Source of the DNA: Testudinibacter aquarius
GTDB lineage: Bacteria > Pseudomonadota > Gammaproteobacteria > Enterobacterales > Pasteurellaceae
Assembly: GCF_004342725.1 (NCBI RefSeq)
Contig: NZ_SMCP01000006.1
Coordinates: forward strand, 124,001 to 188,000
DNA length: 64,000 nt
Direction of reading: 5' to 3'
The stretch's first letter is position 1, and each line of letters opens with the position of its first letter. This document shows, piece after piece, positions 30,177 through 39,916 of this stretch. Position numbers and translations under genes: made by a program. The notes under the pieces were generated by a model. The model was not told where the DNA came from and made no database searches. It worked only from the letters and a program-made list of their open reading frames with translations.

Positions 30177-31426
30177 CCTTTAGCGGCGGAAATCGCTTTT
30201 ATTCTTTGCAAGGTCAATTGTTCGCGAATTTGCTGTTTTTGATAGCCGGCGGCGATGATCGCCTGTACATCAACGGCAACCGCACGTTGATAAAATTGCC
30301 GTGCCAGATCCGCTTGTGGATAATCGCTGTGTTCAAAGCCCAAGCGTCCGCGCGTATCTGCCAGACAGACGGTTAAAAGTGCGTTCAGGTTTTGTGGTTT
30401 ACGCCACACATCTAAACTGTCAAATAAGCGCACAATGGTAGAGGCTTTCAACACTTGAATGCGGTGAATATGGCTGTGATAACGACAGCATAACACCGCA
30501 AGCTGTTGGTAATGATTCGGCACTTTTAAACGGCGGCACAATTCGATTGTCGGCGGCACGCCCAGTTGTTCATGTCCGTAGTGGTGCGGATAGTTTTCCG
30601 CTGGGGTGCGGGCTTTACCCAAATCGTGGCACAAAGCAGCAAAACGAATGCTAGCAGCATCCGTTTGATCGCCTGTTAATTTTGCTGCTTGCTCCAGCAC
30701 CATCAAGGTGTGGATGCCGCTGTCGATTTCCGGGTGGTGCTGTGGTGGATTCGGGATACCAAATAAGGCATCTACTTCAGGAAACAGCCGTGCCAATGCG
30801 CCGCAGTCGCGCAGGCTTTGAAAATAGACTTGTGGCGAGGCGGTTTTTAACGCTTTTTCCGTTTCCAGCCAAACCCTTTCCGGGGTGAGATGATCCAATT
30901 CGCCACTTTGAGTAATCTGCTGCATCAGTTGTAGGGTTTCAGCCGCAATCTTAAAACCCAAATGGGCAAAACGTGCATGAAAACGGGCAACACGCAGCAC
31001 TCTGAGCGGATCTTCGGCAAACGCAGCGGAAACATGGCGTAAAGTGCGGTTTTGCAAATCTTGAAGACCATGATAGGGATCGATTAATTCGCCGTCGAGA
31101 CGTTGTGCAATCGCATTGATGGTTAAATCGCGGCGCAGCAGATCTTGTTCCAAACTGATGCCCGGGGTGAAATCAACCGCAAAGCCTTGATAGCCATGAC
31201 CGCACTTGCGTTCAGTCCGTGCCAGAGCGTACTCTTCTTGGGTTTCGGGATGCAGAAACACCGGGAAATCTTGCCCGACTTGGCGGTAGCCTTGTGCCAG
31301 CATGTGTTGCGGGGTTGAACCGACCACCACCCAGTCACGATCTTTTACCTCAAGCCCCAACAGCTGATCGCGCACAGCGCCACCGACCAGATAGATTTCA
31401 AGTTGCGATTGCAGAGTTTTTATCAT
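30173..31426 (-). CDS. cca: Multifunctional CCA-adding tRNA nucleotidyltransferase
   Basis: A 418-residue class II nucleotidyltransferase that adds or repairs the 3' CCA end of tRNAs. The catalytic region [14 protein letters not shown] is followed by KDRDWVVVG with the catalytic acidic residues. An HD phosphohydrolase domain ([14 protein letters not shown]) follows, as in enterobacterial Cca. I start at ATG 31426 rather than the TTG at 31447, because that ATG gives a normal-length N-terminus; no clear ribosome-binding site is visible for either. It lies 11 bp after ygiM on the same strand. Confidence 0.93.
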   Translation of the reverse strand: MIKTLQSQLEIYLVGGAVRDQLLGLEVKDRDWVVVGSTPQHMLAQGYRQVGQDFPVFLHPETQEEYALARTERKCGHGYQGFAVDFTPGISLEQDLLRRDLTINAIAQRLDGELIDPYHGLQDLQNRTLRHVSAAFAEDPLRVLRVARFHARFAHLGFKIAAETLQLMQQITQSGELDHLTPERVWLETEKALKTASPQVYFQSLRDCGALARLFPEVDALFGIPNPPQHHPEIDSGIHTLMVLEQAAKLTGDQTDAASIRFAALCHDLGKARTPAENYPHHYGHEQLGVPPTIELCRRLKVPNHYQQLAVLCCRYHSHIHRIQVLKASTIVRLFDSLDVWRKPQNLNALLTVCLADTRGRLGFEHSDYPQADLARQFYQRAVAVDVQAIIAAGYQKQQIREQLTLQRIKAISAAKG

Positions 31427-31437
31427 CGTAGAATGAA

Positions 31438-32052
31438 TTATGACCAACCGTCACGGCGACGGCGACGCGGTATAATATTCGGCAGAATTAAGCCGAGAAT
31501 TAAGCCGACCAGCATCACCGAACCGCCATAGATAAACCAGCGGATAATAATCTCTTGTTTTTCGGCGCTTAGCAGCGCTTCATACTCTTTATTTTTATTG
31601 CTGCTGATGTCTAATTGGCGTTTTAGCTGGCTGTTTTGTTCCAACAGTTGACTGCTTTGGCTTTCGGCTTGACGGCTGCGGCGTTGCATTTCAGAAACGC
31701 GCTGTTGCCACTCTTCATCAATGCGGTTCAATTTTAGCGTCAGCTCTTGAATTTGGTTTTTTAGCGCCGGGATCAATTCTTTACTGCTGGCTTCGCTGCT
31801 CAGTTCGCTGGTAAGAATCCAAGCTTCGCGGTTACGACTGTCACGAATTTGGCTGTATTTGTCTTTTTGGCTGAGCACCGTCACTTTTTCACCGGATTTA
31901 ATCGAACCGGCAATCCGATAATCATCGCCGGCACCACGGCGTAAATAGGTGCTGAGATCTTCGGTGACGTAGCGAACCTCTGCGGCGCTGACACTTTGTG
32001 CCGCAAGGGTGACAAAGGTTGCAATACACAGAGTTTTGAGAAATTTTTTCAT
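31438..32052 (-). CDS. ygiM: SH3-domain membrane-anchored protein YgiM (TIGR04211 family)
   Basis: A 204-residue protein. It has an N-terminal signal peptide ([19 protein letters not shown], cleavage near VSAA), a bacterial SH3 domain ([20 protein letters not shown] to LTSELS, about residues 24-90), a Gln/Glu-rich coiled coil (about 95-160), then one transmembrane helix ([19 protein letters not shown]) and an Arg-rich cytoplasmic tail. The start at 32052 is chosen for the signal peptide. Paired with cca as in H. influenzae and E. coli. The function is unknown; the SH3 domain may contact peptidoglycan. Confidence 0.88.
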   Translation of the reverse strand: MKKFLKTLCIATFVTLAAQSVSAAEVRYVTEDLSTYLRRGAGDDYRIAGSIKSGEKVTVLSQKDKYSQIRDSRNREAWILTSELSSEASSKELIPALKNQIQELTLKLNRIDEEWQQRVSEMQRRSRQAESQSSQLLEQNSQLKRQLDISSNKNKEYEALLSAEKQEIIIRWFIYGGSVMLVGLILGLILPNIIPRRRRRDGWS

Positions 32053-32115
32053 GTGGTTACCAATCAATTGAACGGTTTTCAATTTTTAAACATTCATTTT
32101 AAAGATTCAATGCAA

Positions 32116-32155
32116 CGGGCGGATATAAAATCCGCCCTGCTTCTACAATTTTATC
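32116..32155. repeat. Single related copy of the GGGCGGAT-type intergenic repeat
   Basis: The sequence around GGGCGGATATAAAATCCGCCC (32117-32137) is palindromic. With its flank through 32155 it matches the right end of the repeat element at 46563 (GGGCGGATATATAATCCGCCCC and the following CTAC-TTTACAAT). It lies between the pit stop and the ygiM start and could act as a transcript end hairpin. Confidence 0.75.
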
Positions 32156-32189
32156 TTTATAGGTAAATAAAAGAGATTAACCCAAAAGA

Positions 32190-33452
32190 CTAAAGAAAAA
32201 TAGCATGTAAAATATAGTAGAAGATAATAGCAAAAATGGCACCGGCCGGTAAAGTCACAACCCATGAGGCAAAAATATTGCGGATAACATTGAGGTTAAG
32301 GGCGGCGATACCGCGTGCAAATCCAACCCCGAGCACTGCACCGACCAAGGTTTGGGTGGTGGAAATCGGCAAGCCGGTACCGGAGGCGATGACCACGGTG
32401 ATTGCGGTGGCAAATTCAGCAGAGAAGCCACGGCTTGGGGTTAAATCGGTGATACCGCCGCCGATGGTACCCATGACCTTATAACCCATCACCGCCAAAC
32501 CGATAACAATTCCGGTTGCACCGAGTGGCAGAATCCACCATGCCAGTGCGCTTTTGCTGGCGATTACACCGCCATTATCAACGATTGAAACGACTGCAGA
32601 CAGTGGACCGATGGCATTGGCGACATCGTTTGAACCGTGAGCAAATGCCATGGAACAAGCGGTTAGTAACATTAAAATACTGAATACTTTTTCAACGCCA
32701 CCGAAGGCACCGCCTTGTACTCGATTTTTAAAGGATTCGCTGCGGAAGTAGTAGTGGCAGAAGATGATTGAGATAATACTGATGGCTAAGGAGATGAAAA
32801 AGGTTTGCATTGTGCTGAGGTGTAGACCGACGTGTTTCAGACCTTTGGTCATAGTGACAATGCAGATGATGAAGCTGGTCAATCCCATATAGAACGGACC
32901 GTATTTTTGCGCATTTTCCATCGGGGTTTCAGTATCAAAAATCAGGCGCTGGGTGCTGACAAAAATGGTATATGCGACCAAACCGGAGATGATCGGCGTG
33001 ATAAACCAACTGCCGACAATGCCTTTAACCGAGCCCCAATCTACCGTATGCGGGCCAACGGTAACACAGGCAAAGCCGATGATTGCGCCGATAATTGAAT
33101 GGGTAGTCGAAACCGGCCAGCCCATATAAGAGGCGATCAGAAGCCAGGCGCCGGCTGAAAAAAGCGACGACATCATCCCCAAAATCAATACTTCAGGCAC
33201 TGCTGCAAATAAGCTGGGATCGATGATACCACTCTTGATGGTTTCGGTGACTTCACCGCCAGCCAGATAAGCACCGGCAAATTCAAAGACCATTGCGATT
33301 AAAATTGCTTGTTTAACTGTGATAGTGCCAGAGCCGACGGATGTTCCCATTGCGTTGGAAACATCATTGGCGCCGATTCCGAAAGCCATTAAAAGTCCGG
33401 CGATCGCCGTGATAATCACTACGGTGTGACCGTATTGTGCGATAAATTCCAT
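32190..33452 (-). CDS. pit: Inorganic phosphate transporter, PiT family
   Basis: A 420-residue polytopic permease with both halves of the duplicated PiT signature, GIGANDVSNAMGTSVGS near the N-terminus and AFAHGSNDVANAIGPLSAV in the second half. About ten to eleven hydrophobic segments. PiT proteins carry phosphate with protons or sodium, often as metal-phosphate. It follows a DUF47 gene by 33 bp, the usual DUF47-pit operon, matching HI1603-HI1604. Confidence 0.93.
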   Translation of the reverse strand: MEFIAQYGHTVVIITAIAGLLMAFGIGANDVSNAMGTSVGSGTITVKQAILIAMVFEFAGAYLAGGEVTETIKSGIIDPSLFAAVPEVLILGMMSSLFSAGAWLLIASYMGWPVSTTHSIIGAIIGFACVTVGPHTVDWGSVKGIVGSWFITPIISGLVAYTIFVSTQRLIFDTETPMENAQKYGPFYMGLTSFIICIVTMTKGLKHVGLHLSTMQTFFISLAISIISIIFCHYYFRSESFKNRVQGGAFGGVEKVFSILMLLTACSMAFAHGSNDVANAIGPLSAVVSIVDNGGVIASKSALAWWILPLGATGIVIGLAVMGYKVMGTIGGGITDLTPSRGFSAEFATAITVVIASGTGLPISTTQTLVGAVLGVGFARGIAALNLNVIRNIFASWVVTLPAGAIFAIIFYYILHAIFL

Positions 33453-33485
33453 ATAATATCCTCGTTATTCTTGTTTGGGATATGC

Positions 33486-34166
33486 TTAAGAGCGAGCCAA
33501 CATTAATTCGATACGTGAACCGACCCGTTGCGCCTGATCGGCAAGCACACCGATCCATTCGAGGATTTTATACAGAAAAATCACATCGACCGGTTTGTAT
33601 TGGTCTTCGATTTCCAATAATTGGCGGCGCAATAAAATTTGTTGATGATCGGTATCATCTTCGATCGCATCCAATTCATTGATCATTTTATTCACGAAAT
33701 TCAATTCACGCCCTTTAAATCCGGTTTCCAAGAGCTCATCCATCTCTTGGATCACCCGTGTGGCTTGATGTGCAGCGTCTAAACTGCGGTTTAAGTATTC
33801 CAAAAAAGCCTGTTGCATCGGTTGTGGAATACAAAGATGGCGCCCAACGGCACGCCCAGCGATGTCTTTGGCGTAGTTTGCCAGCTTATCTTGCTGAGTG
33901 ACCAGTTCTAATAGATCGGTGCGATCAAGTGGCATAAATAGCCCGCGTGGTAATTTCAGTCGGATTTCACGTTTTAAGCTGTCGGCTTCACGTTCGGCGT
34001 CGGAGATTTTTTTACGTAGCTCTTCCGCCAATGTCCAATCGTTTTCGAATGTTGCTTTAAAGAAAGGCACCAGGATATCACAGCATTCGCTGACTTTATT
34101 TGAGTGTTTTTCTAAGGGTTTGAGTGGGGATTGAGCAAACAAGCCCAAGATATTGTTGAGTGGCAT
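33486..34166 (-). CDS. DUF47-family PhoU-like phosphate transport regulator
   Basis: A 226-residue all-helical protein of the TIGR00153/DUF47 family, structurally related to PhoU. Conserved pieces are the N-terminal LFAQSPLKPLEKH, the central EREADSLKREIRLKLPRGLFMPLDRTDLLELV, and acidic helices that bind metal in PhoU relatives. It is the first gene of the DUF47-pit operon and is thought to control the adjacent phosphate permease. Length and order equal those of HI1603. Confidence 0.9.
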   Translation of the reverse strand: MPLNNILGLFAQSPLKPLEKHSNKVSECCDILVPFFKATFENDWTLAEELRKKISDAEREADSLKREIRLKLPRGLFMPLDRTDLLELVTQQDKLANYAKDIAGRAVGRHLCIPQPMQQAFLEYLNRSLDAAHQATRVIQEMDELLETGFKGRELNFVNKMINELDAIEDDTDHQQILLRRQLLEIEDQYKPVDVIFLYKILEWIGVLADQAQRVGSRIELMLARS

Positions 34167-34341
34167 AGCATTAGCTCCAATATACGATAAGATAATATAA
34201 CTCAGGTGATGATTATTGCCGCATAATAACCGAAACTACGGCATAACTCACGATTTTAATTTGAGAAATAAACCTTTTTTGCTAAATTGTAATCAAATTG
34301 TCATCTTAAACGGATAGTTATAAAACAAGCGGGGCCGAAAT

Positions 34342-35406
34342 ATGAGCGCAGAAATTGAATTAAAGCTGCTGGTTAATCCAGCATTTGCCGCTTTTTTAAG
34401 CAAAGAGATGGCGAGCTTTAAAGTGTTATCCCATACTCAGCAAGTGTTGGGTAACTGTTACTATGATACCACCGACTATTTTTTCTCATCGCAACGTATG
34501 GGATTGCGGGTCAGAACGCTGAATGATCAGTTTATTTTAACCCTGAAAACCGACGGAACCACAATTGGTGGTTTGCACATGCGTCCGGAATACAATTGTG
34601 CGTTAGACGATGCGTCGCCTCGTTTAAACGGCTTGAACCAATTTGCTGATTTACAGCTCAGCCGCCCGCTTGAACAGTTACAGCAACATTTGAAACCGAT
34701 TTTCAGCACTGATTTTTTACGCCAAGCATGGGAAATTGAATTGGGTAACGGTGCAAATATTGAAGTGGCGTTGGATCAAGGCGAAATCGAAGCGCAAGAG
34801 CGGTTTGAGCCGATTTATGAAGCTGAATTTGAACTGAAGCACGGCAGCTTGGATGATCTGTTGACCTTTGTCGAATCTCTCAGTCTGTCGGACGGTATTC
34901 GTTTGGGCTCGGTCAGCAAAGCCAAACGCGGCTATCGCTTGGCCGGGATCGTACCGTTGCAAGCCTTTGAATGGCAGCATCAGTGGCAGCAATTGCTGTC
35001 TGACCTATCGCAGGCAGCCACTGCGAGTGCAGCATTGAGCCGACTATTTGCTTATGAGCAGTCGTTGACGGAGTACTACGCTGAGCTGTTGACCATGCCA
35101 CTATCGGCTGCACAGCTTGACAGTGCATTACAAGCGTTTATGACGTTATACCGCTATTACGCTCAACATCAATCACTCCTGTGGCAGGTTTATCAGCAGC
35201 AAGTCGGGCAGCGCTTAAAAGTGCGGTTGGACCAAGATTCAATTGAGGAGTTAATTGAATTGAATCAGCGTTTTTTGGCGAAATTAACTGAATTAAGCCA
35301 ACTGTCGGGCGATGAAAACCGCACTTTACGTCTGCACGAGTTTTTGCACCGCGGTAATGGCGTCAAACGCCAGATTTACCTGATTAAATTGACCCTCAAC
35401 GGATAA
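34342..35406 (+). CDS. ygiF: CYTH-domain triphosphatase YgiF
   Basis: A 354-residue protein. The N-terminal CYTH domain carries the EXEXK signature as EIELK (residues 4-8) and the conserved CYYDTTDYFF and LTLKTDG stretches, typical of inorganic triphosphatases that hydrolyse tripolyphosphate. The region after about residue 205 is helical and may be a shortened CHAD domain; E. coli YgiF is 433 residues. It precedes radA by 6 bp, as in H. influenzae (HI1598-HI1597). Confidence 0.88.
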   Translation: MSAEIELKLLVNPAFAAFLSKEMASFKVLSHTQQVLGNCYYDTTDYFFSSQRMGLRVRTLNDQFILTLKTDGTTIGGLHMRPEYNCALDDASPRLNGLNQFADLQLSRPLEQLQQHLKPIFSTDFLRQAWEIELGNGANIEVALDQGEIEAQERFEPIYEAEFELKHGSLDDLLTFVESLSLSDGIRLGSVSKAKRGYRLAGIVPLQAFEWQHQWQQLLSDLSQAATASAALSRLFAYEQSLTEYYAELLTMPLSAAQLDSALQAFMTLYRYYAQHQSLLWQVYQQQVGQRLKVRLDQDSIEELIELNQRFLAKLTELSQLSGDENRTLRLHEFLHRGNGVKRQIYLIKLTLNG

Positions 35407-35412
35407 TATCAC

Positions 35413-36786
35413 ATGGCGAAAACTCCGAAAAAAGCCTATGTTTGCAATGATTGTGGTGCAGATTATGCTCGCTGGCAGGGACAGTGCAGCGCCTGTAAAG
35501 CTTGGAATACCATCAGCGAAGTGCGCTTGGTCAGCACAGTCTCTAAAGGCGACCGTTTTAGTGGTTATGCCGGGGAAAGCAACGCAAAAGTACAGACCTT
35601 GTCCGAAATCAGCCTGCAAGAAACGCCACGTTTCAGCAGCCGTTTCAGCGAATTGGATCGTGTGCTGGGCGGTGGCATTGTGCCGGGCAGTGCAATTTTG
35701 ATCGGAGGACATCCCGGTGCCGGTAAAAGTACTTTATTATTGCAAGTGATGTGTGGTTTGGCACAACAGATGCCAACCTTGTATGTCACCGGGGAGGAAT
35801 CGTTGCAGCAAGTGGCGATGCGTGCCAACCGGTTGGGACTGCCGAGTGATAAACTGCGCATGCTGTCAGAAACTTCCGTTGAGCAGATTTGCAATATTGC
35901 CGACCAGGAAAAGCCGAAGGTGATTGTGATCGACTCTATTCAAGTGATGCACTTGGCAGATATTCAATCCTCGCCCGGTAGTGTGGCGCAAGTGCGCGAA
36001 TGTGCTTCGTTTTTAACTCGCTATGCCAAAACCAAACAAGTGGCGATTATTATGGTCGGTCATGTCACCAAAGACGGTACGCTTGCCGGCCCGAAAGTGC
36101 TGGAACACTGCATCGACTGTTCAATTTTGCTTGAGGGCGAAGCCGATTCACGCTACCGCACTTTGCGTAGCCACAAAAACCGTTTTGGCGCGGTCAACGA
36201 ATTAGGCGTTTTTGCGATGACTGAACAAGGCTTGCGCGAAGTCAAAAATCCGTCGGCGATTTTTTTAAGCCGTGGTGAAGAACAGACTTCCGGCAGCTCG
36301 GTGATGGTGTTATGGGAAGGGACGCGCCCTTTACTGGTGGAAATTCAGGCATTGGTCGATCACTCAATGCTAGCCAATCCGCGGCGGGTTGCAGTCGGAT
36401 TAGAACAAAACCGCCTGGCGTTACTGTTGGCAGTGTTGCATCGGCACGGCAATGTGCAGATGTCCGATCAAGATGTGTTTGTCAATGTGGTCGGCGGTGT
36501 GAAAGTCGCAGAAACCGGTGCCGATTTGGCCCTGTTGCTGGCGTTGATTTCCAGTTTTCGTAACCGCCCTTTACCGCAAGATTTGGTGGTATTCGGCGAA
36601 GTCGGTTTGGCAGGGGAAATTCGCCCGGTTACCAGCGGGCAAGAGCGGATCAGCGAAGCCGCAAAACATGGCTTTCGTCGCGCGATTGTTCCGTTTGCCA
36701 ATAAACCAAAGCACAATATCGAACAAATGCAGGTTTTCACCGTAAAAAAATTAGCGGATGCTTTAGCCGTGCTAGATGATTTTTAG
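35413..36786 (+). CDS. radA: DNA repair protein RadA (Sms)
   Basis: A 457-residue RecA-like ATPase that helps process recombination intermediates and drives branch migration. The zinc finger is Cys11, Cys14, Cys25, Cys28. Walker A is GGHPGAGKST (98-107), the RadA-specific motif KNRFG is present (RSHKNRFGAVNELGVF), and a Lon-like C-terminal domain follows (VNVVGGVKVAETGADLALLLAL). It is also needed for natural transformation in some bacteria, which is relevant for a USS-bearing species. Confidence 0.96.
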   Translation: MAKTPKKAYVCNDCGADYARWQGQCSACKAWNTISEVRLVSTVSKGDRFSGYAGESNAKVQTLSEISLQETPRFSSRFSELDRVLGGGIVPGSAILIGGHPGAGKSTLLLQVMCGLAQQMPTLYVTGEESLQQVAMRANRLGLPSDKLRMLSETSVEQICNIADQEKPKVIVIDSIQVMHLADIQSSPGSVAQVRECASFLTRYAKTKQVAIIMVGHVTKDGTLAGPKVLEHCIDCSILLEGEADSRYRTLRSHKNRFGAVNELGVFAMTEQGLREVKNPSAIFLSRGEEQTSGSSVMVLWEGTRPLLVEIQALVDHSMLANPRRVAVGLEQNRLALLLAVLHRHGNVQMSDQDVFVNVVGGVKVAETGADLALLLALISSFRNRPLPQDLVVFGEVGLAGEIRPVTSGQERISEAAKHGFRRAIVPFANKPKHNIEQMQVFTVKKLADALAVLDDF

Positions 36787-36813
36787 CCGAGTGAAGGATA
36801 ACGGAGCAGAACG

Positions 36814-37929
36814 ATGAATGAGATAAAACTTTATGAAAATAAAGAGATTAGATCAATTTGGGATAATGAAAAAGAGGAGTGGTATTTTTCAGTTATTGAC
36901 GTGGTAGCCGTGCTTACGGAAAGCAACAATCCCAGAGATTATTGGTATCGGGTAAAAAAACGTATGGCTGAGGAAGATAAATCTGAGTTGTCGACATTTT
37001 GTCGACAACTGAAATTAGTGTCCTCAGACGGTAAAAAATATAAGACTGATGTTGCAGAGATGCAAGGGATCTTCCGCATTATCCAATCTATTCCTTCCCC
37101 CAAAGCTGAACCCTTTAAAATGTGGTTAGCCGGAGTAGGTAAACAACGAATGGATGAAATTATTGATCCTGAATTGACCATTGAAAGAGCTTTGCAGACA
37201 TACTTACAAAAAGGTTATTCCAGAGAATGGATTAATCAACGCCTTCAAGCTATTCAAGTGAGAAAGGAGCTGACTGATGTTTGGGAAGATCACGGAATTA
37301 AAGAAGGAATGGAATATGCCATTCTGACAAACGAAATATCAAAAGCTTGGAGTGGTATGACCACCCGTCAATATAAAGACTTCAAAAATCTGAAAAAAGA
37401 AAATCTAAGAGATAATATGTCTACGCTTGAACTGGTGCTCAATATGCTTGCTGAAGCAACGACAACAGAGTTGACTAAGGTTGAAAAGCCAATGGGGTTG
37501 GAAGAGAATAGGCAAACCGCTAAGCGAGGTGGCTCTATCGCTGGAAATACGAGAAAAGAGATCGAGAAGGAAACAGGGAAACCAATAATTACACCAAAAA
37601 ACGCAATTAATTTTTCAAAGTTATTTGAAGATATTTCTGAAATACCAATGCAGGAAAAAATCCAGGAAGAGAAGCTGTTATTAAATCACTTAGATAAAAT
37701 TCATATCACTGAATTAGGTGCTGCCCGTATACAAAAAAATCTAGAATTAGTAACAGATAATATCGTTGAGTGGTGTAAGCTGAAGATTGGGTTACCCCAT
37801 GCGGTGATTAGCAAAAATGGAAAGAACTGGAATATTAGTGTTGATGGCAGTGTCATAACAATTAATGCTAATAATTACTGTATCATCACAGCACACAAAA
37901 TAAGCTACAAGGACAATAATGGCGGCTAA
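36814..37929 (+). CDS. BRO-N antirepressor-like protein fused to a C-terminal DUF3781 domain
   Basis: A 371-residue protein. Residues 1-115 form a BRO-N domain (WYFSVIDVVAVLTESNNPRDYWYRVKKR, IIQSIPSPKAEPFKMWLA). Residues 118-268 follow the conserved second half of chromosomal phage-antirepressor-like proteins (REWINQRLQAIQVRKELTDVW, EYAILTNEISKAWSGMT, GNTRKEIEKETGK). After a linker, residues 287-363 look like DUF3781 (LNHLDKIHITELGAARIQ, WCKLKIG, NGKNWNISVDGSVITINA, IITAHK), a domain usually found alone. The gene lies between radA and yoaA, is AT-rich compared with both, and its last 11 bp overlap the yoaA start. Function unknown; BRO-N domains bind DNA. Confidence 0.78.
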   Translation: MNEIKLYENKEIRSIWDNEKEEWYFSVIDVVAVLTESNNPRDYWYRVKKRMAEEDKSELSTFCRQLKLVSSDGKKYKTDVAEMQGIFRIIQSIPSPKAEPFKMWLAGVGKQRMDEIIDPELTIERALQTYLQKGYSREWINQRLQAIQVRKELTDVWEDHGIKEGMEYAILTNEISKAWSGMTTRQYKDFKNLKKENLRDNMSTLELVLNMLAEATTTELTKVEKPMGLEENRQTAKRGGSIAGNTRKEIEKETGKPIITPKNAINFSKLFEDISEIPMQEKIQEEKLLLNHLDKIHITELGAARIQKNLELVTDNIVEWCKLKIGLPHAVISKNGKNWNISVDGSVITINANNYCIITAHKISYKDNNGG

Positions 37930-39910
37930 TCCCAAACAAGAAATTGCAGCTTATTCCAGCAAACCCAGTACAAAACTAATATCGGCATTTGCTGTGGACG
38001 GTACGCTAAGTCGTCATATCAAACAATTTCGTCCGCGCGATGAGCAGTTTGCGATGGCGCAAGCGGTGGAACAGGCGATTGTGCAACAAGGGCAGTTGGT
38101 GATAGAAGCGGGTACCGGCACCGGAAAAACCTTCGCTTATTTGGTGCCGGCAATGCTGTCAGGCAAAAAAACCATTATTTCGACCGGCTCAAAAAATCTG
38201 CAAGATCAGCTGTTTAACCGTGATTTACCGACTATTCAAAAAGCTTTGGGCTACAGTGGCAAACTGGCACTGCTTAAAGGTCGTGCCAACTATCTTTGTC
38301 TGGAACGGCTGGACAAATTGATTGCTGAGGGGGTGTTGGGCGATAAATCGGTATTGGCATCGTTAGCAGTGGTACGAAAATGGCAGACTTCGACCGCAAA
38401 CGGTGATTTAAGCGAGTGTGCCGCATTGCCGGAAGACAGCCCGATTTTACCGCAATTAACCAGCACCACCGAGAGTTGTTTAGGCAGTGATTGCCCGAAT
38501 TATGCCGAGTGTTATGTTTCCAAAGCACGCAAAAAAGCACTGGAAGCGGATTTGGTGGTGGTGAATCACCATCTGTTTTGTGCCGATATGGCGGTGAAAG
38601 AAAACGGTTTTGGCGAACTGATTCCTGAAGCCAAAGTGATTATTTTTGATGAAGCTCACCAATTGCCGGACATTGCCAGCCAATACTTTGGGCAAGCGAT
38701 CAGCTCGCGTCAGTTGTATGATTTATGCCGTGATATGACATTATGTTACCGCACCGAAGTGAAAGATTTGAAGCAACTGGGAACCGCGGCCGATCACTTA
38801 CAAAAAATTGTGCAGGATTTTCGCCTGATGATGGGCGAGGGCAACCAACGGGGAAATTTGCGAACCTTTTTTGCCGATCCAAACGTGCAAAGAGCGGTAC
38901 AAAGCTTACAGGAAAATCTGGAATTTGTGCATGATGTGGTCAAATTGGCGTTGGGACGTTCGCAAACACTGGACAGTATTTTTGAACGGATTCAAACCAT
39001 ACAAACACAGTTTAAGCGGATTTTAGACACCGGCATCACCGGCTATTGTTATTGGTTCGAAACCTTTAACCGTCAGTTTGCGCTGCATTTAACACCGTTG
39101 ACAGTGGCGGACAAATTTGGACAGCAGTTGCAAAACCAGCAGGCCGGTTGGATTTTCACCTCAGCAACGCTGGAAGTCGGTGGCAATTTCGATTTTTTCT
39201 GCGAGCGAATGGGAATTAAAAACAGTCAGCAAAAAGTACTGGCTTCGCCGTTTGATTATCCCAAACAATCACTGTTTTGTGTGCCGCGTTTTCTACCGGG
39301 CAGTAATCACAAGCAGACCTTGGGCAGGTTGGGCGAGATGTTGCTGCCGGTGATCGAAGCCAATCAAGGGCGCTGTTTTTTGCTGTGCACTTCATATGTG
39401 ATGATGCGGGGGCTGGCAGAATACCTACGTGAACACAGCAGCTTATCGGTGCTGTTGCAGGGAGAAATGGGCAAAGGCAAACTGTTACAGAAGTTTACTG
39501 AAGAGAGCCATTCAGTATTGGTGGCAACCTCCAGTTTTTGGGAGGGAGTGGACGTGCGTGGTGATGCGCTGTCGCTGGTGATCATCGACAAACTGCCGTT
39601 TGCTTCACCGGACGAACCGTTGTTGAAAGCCCGGATTGAAGATTGCCGTTTGAAAGGTGGCGACCCGTTTAATCAGGTACAGTTGCCGACAGCGGTGATC
39701 AGTTTGAAACAAGGTGTCGGGCGCTTGATTCGTGATGTCACTGACCGAGGTGCGGTGATTATTTGTGATTCACGTTTAGTGATGCGTCCGTATGGCGCGA
39801 CGTTTTTAAAGAGCTTGCCGAATGCCACACGCACTCGAGATCTGAATCGAGTGATTACATTTTTACAGCAAGCTCAAATTATAGACAAACATCAACAGAC
39901 CCTAGAGTAG
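37919..39910 (+). CDS. yoaA: DinG/XPD-family DNA helicase YoaA
   Basis: A 663-residue iron-sulfur SF2 helicase. Walker A is EAGTGTGKTF (near residue 63). The Fe-S cluster cysteines appear as YLCLERL and ESCLGSDCPNYAEC. The DEAH box is FDEAHQLPD, and the C-terminal motifs include SSFWEGVDVRGDALSLVIIDKLPF and KQGVGRLIRD. In E. coli YoaA works with the HolC (chi) clamp-loader protein in replication repair. The start ATG 37919 has AAGGA upstream and lies inside the end of the preceding gene. It heads the conserved yoaA-tsaB-slp group (HI0387-HI0389). Confidence 0.92.
   Translation: MAANPKQEIAAYSSKPSTKLISAFAVDGTLSRHIKQFRPRDEQFAMAQAVEQAIVQQGQLVIEAGTGTGKTFAYLVPAMLSGKKTIISTGSKNLQDQLFNRDLPTIQKALGYSGKLALLKGRANYLCLERLDKLIAEGVLGDKSVLASLAVVRKWQTSTANGDLSECAALPEDSPILPQLTSTTESCLGSDCPNYAECYVSKARKKALEADLVVVNHHLFCADMAVKENGFGELIPEAKVIIFDEAHQLPDIASQYFGQAISSRQLYDLCRDMTLCYRTEVKDLKQLGTAADHLQKIVQDFRLMMGEGNQRGNLRTFFADPNVQRAVQSLQENLEFVHDVVKLALGRSQTLDSIFERIQTIQTQFKRILDTGITGYCYWFETFNRQFALHLTPLTVADKFGQQLQNQQAGWIFTSATLEVGGNFDFFCERMGIKNSQQKVLASPFDYPKQSLFCVPRFLPGSNHKQTLGRLGEMLLPVIEANQGRCFLLCTSYVMMRGLAEYLREHSSLSVLLQGEMGKGKLLQKFTEESHSVLVATSSFWEGVDVRGDALSLVIIDKLPFASPDEPLLKARIEDCRLKGGDPFNQVQLPTAVISLKQGVGRLIRDVTDRGAVIICDSRLVMRPYGATFLKSLPNATRTRDLNRVITFLQQAQIIDKHQQTLE
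39871..39905 (+). repeat. Copy 1 of a 35-bp direct repeat flanking tsaB
   Basis: AGCTCAAATTATAGACAAAC and the next 15 bases, at the 3' end of yoaA, recur at 40669-40703 with two mismatches in 35. tsaB lies between the copies. Confidence 0.85.
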
Positions 39911-39916
39911 CAAAAA

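Noticed and set aside
36814-37929. Remnant prophage between radA and yoaA
   Set aside because: Only one phage-like gene is present, with no integrase, structural genes or attachment repeats seen.
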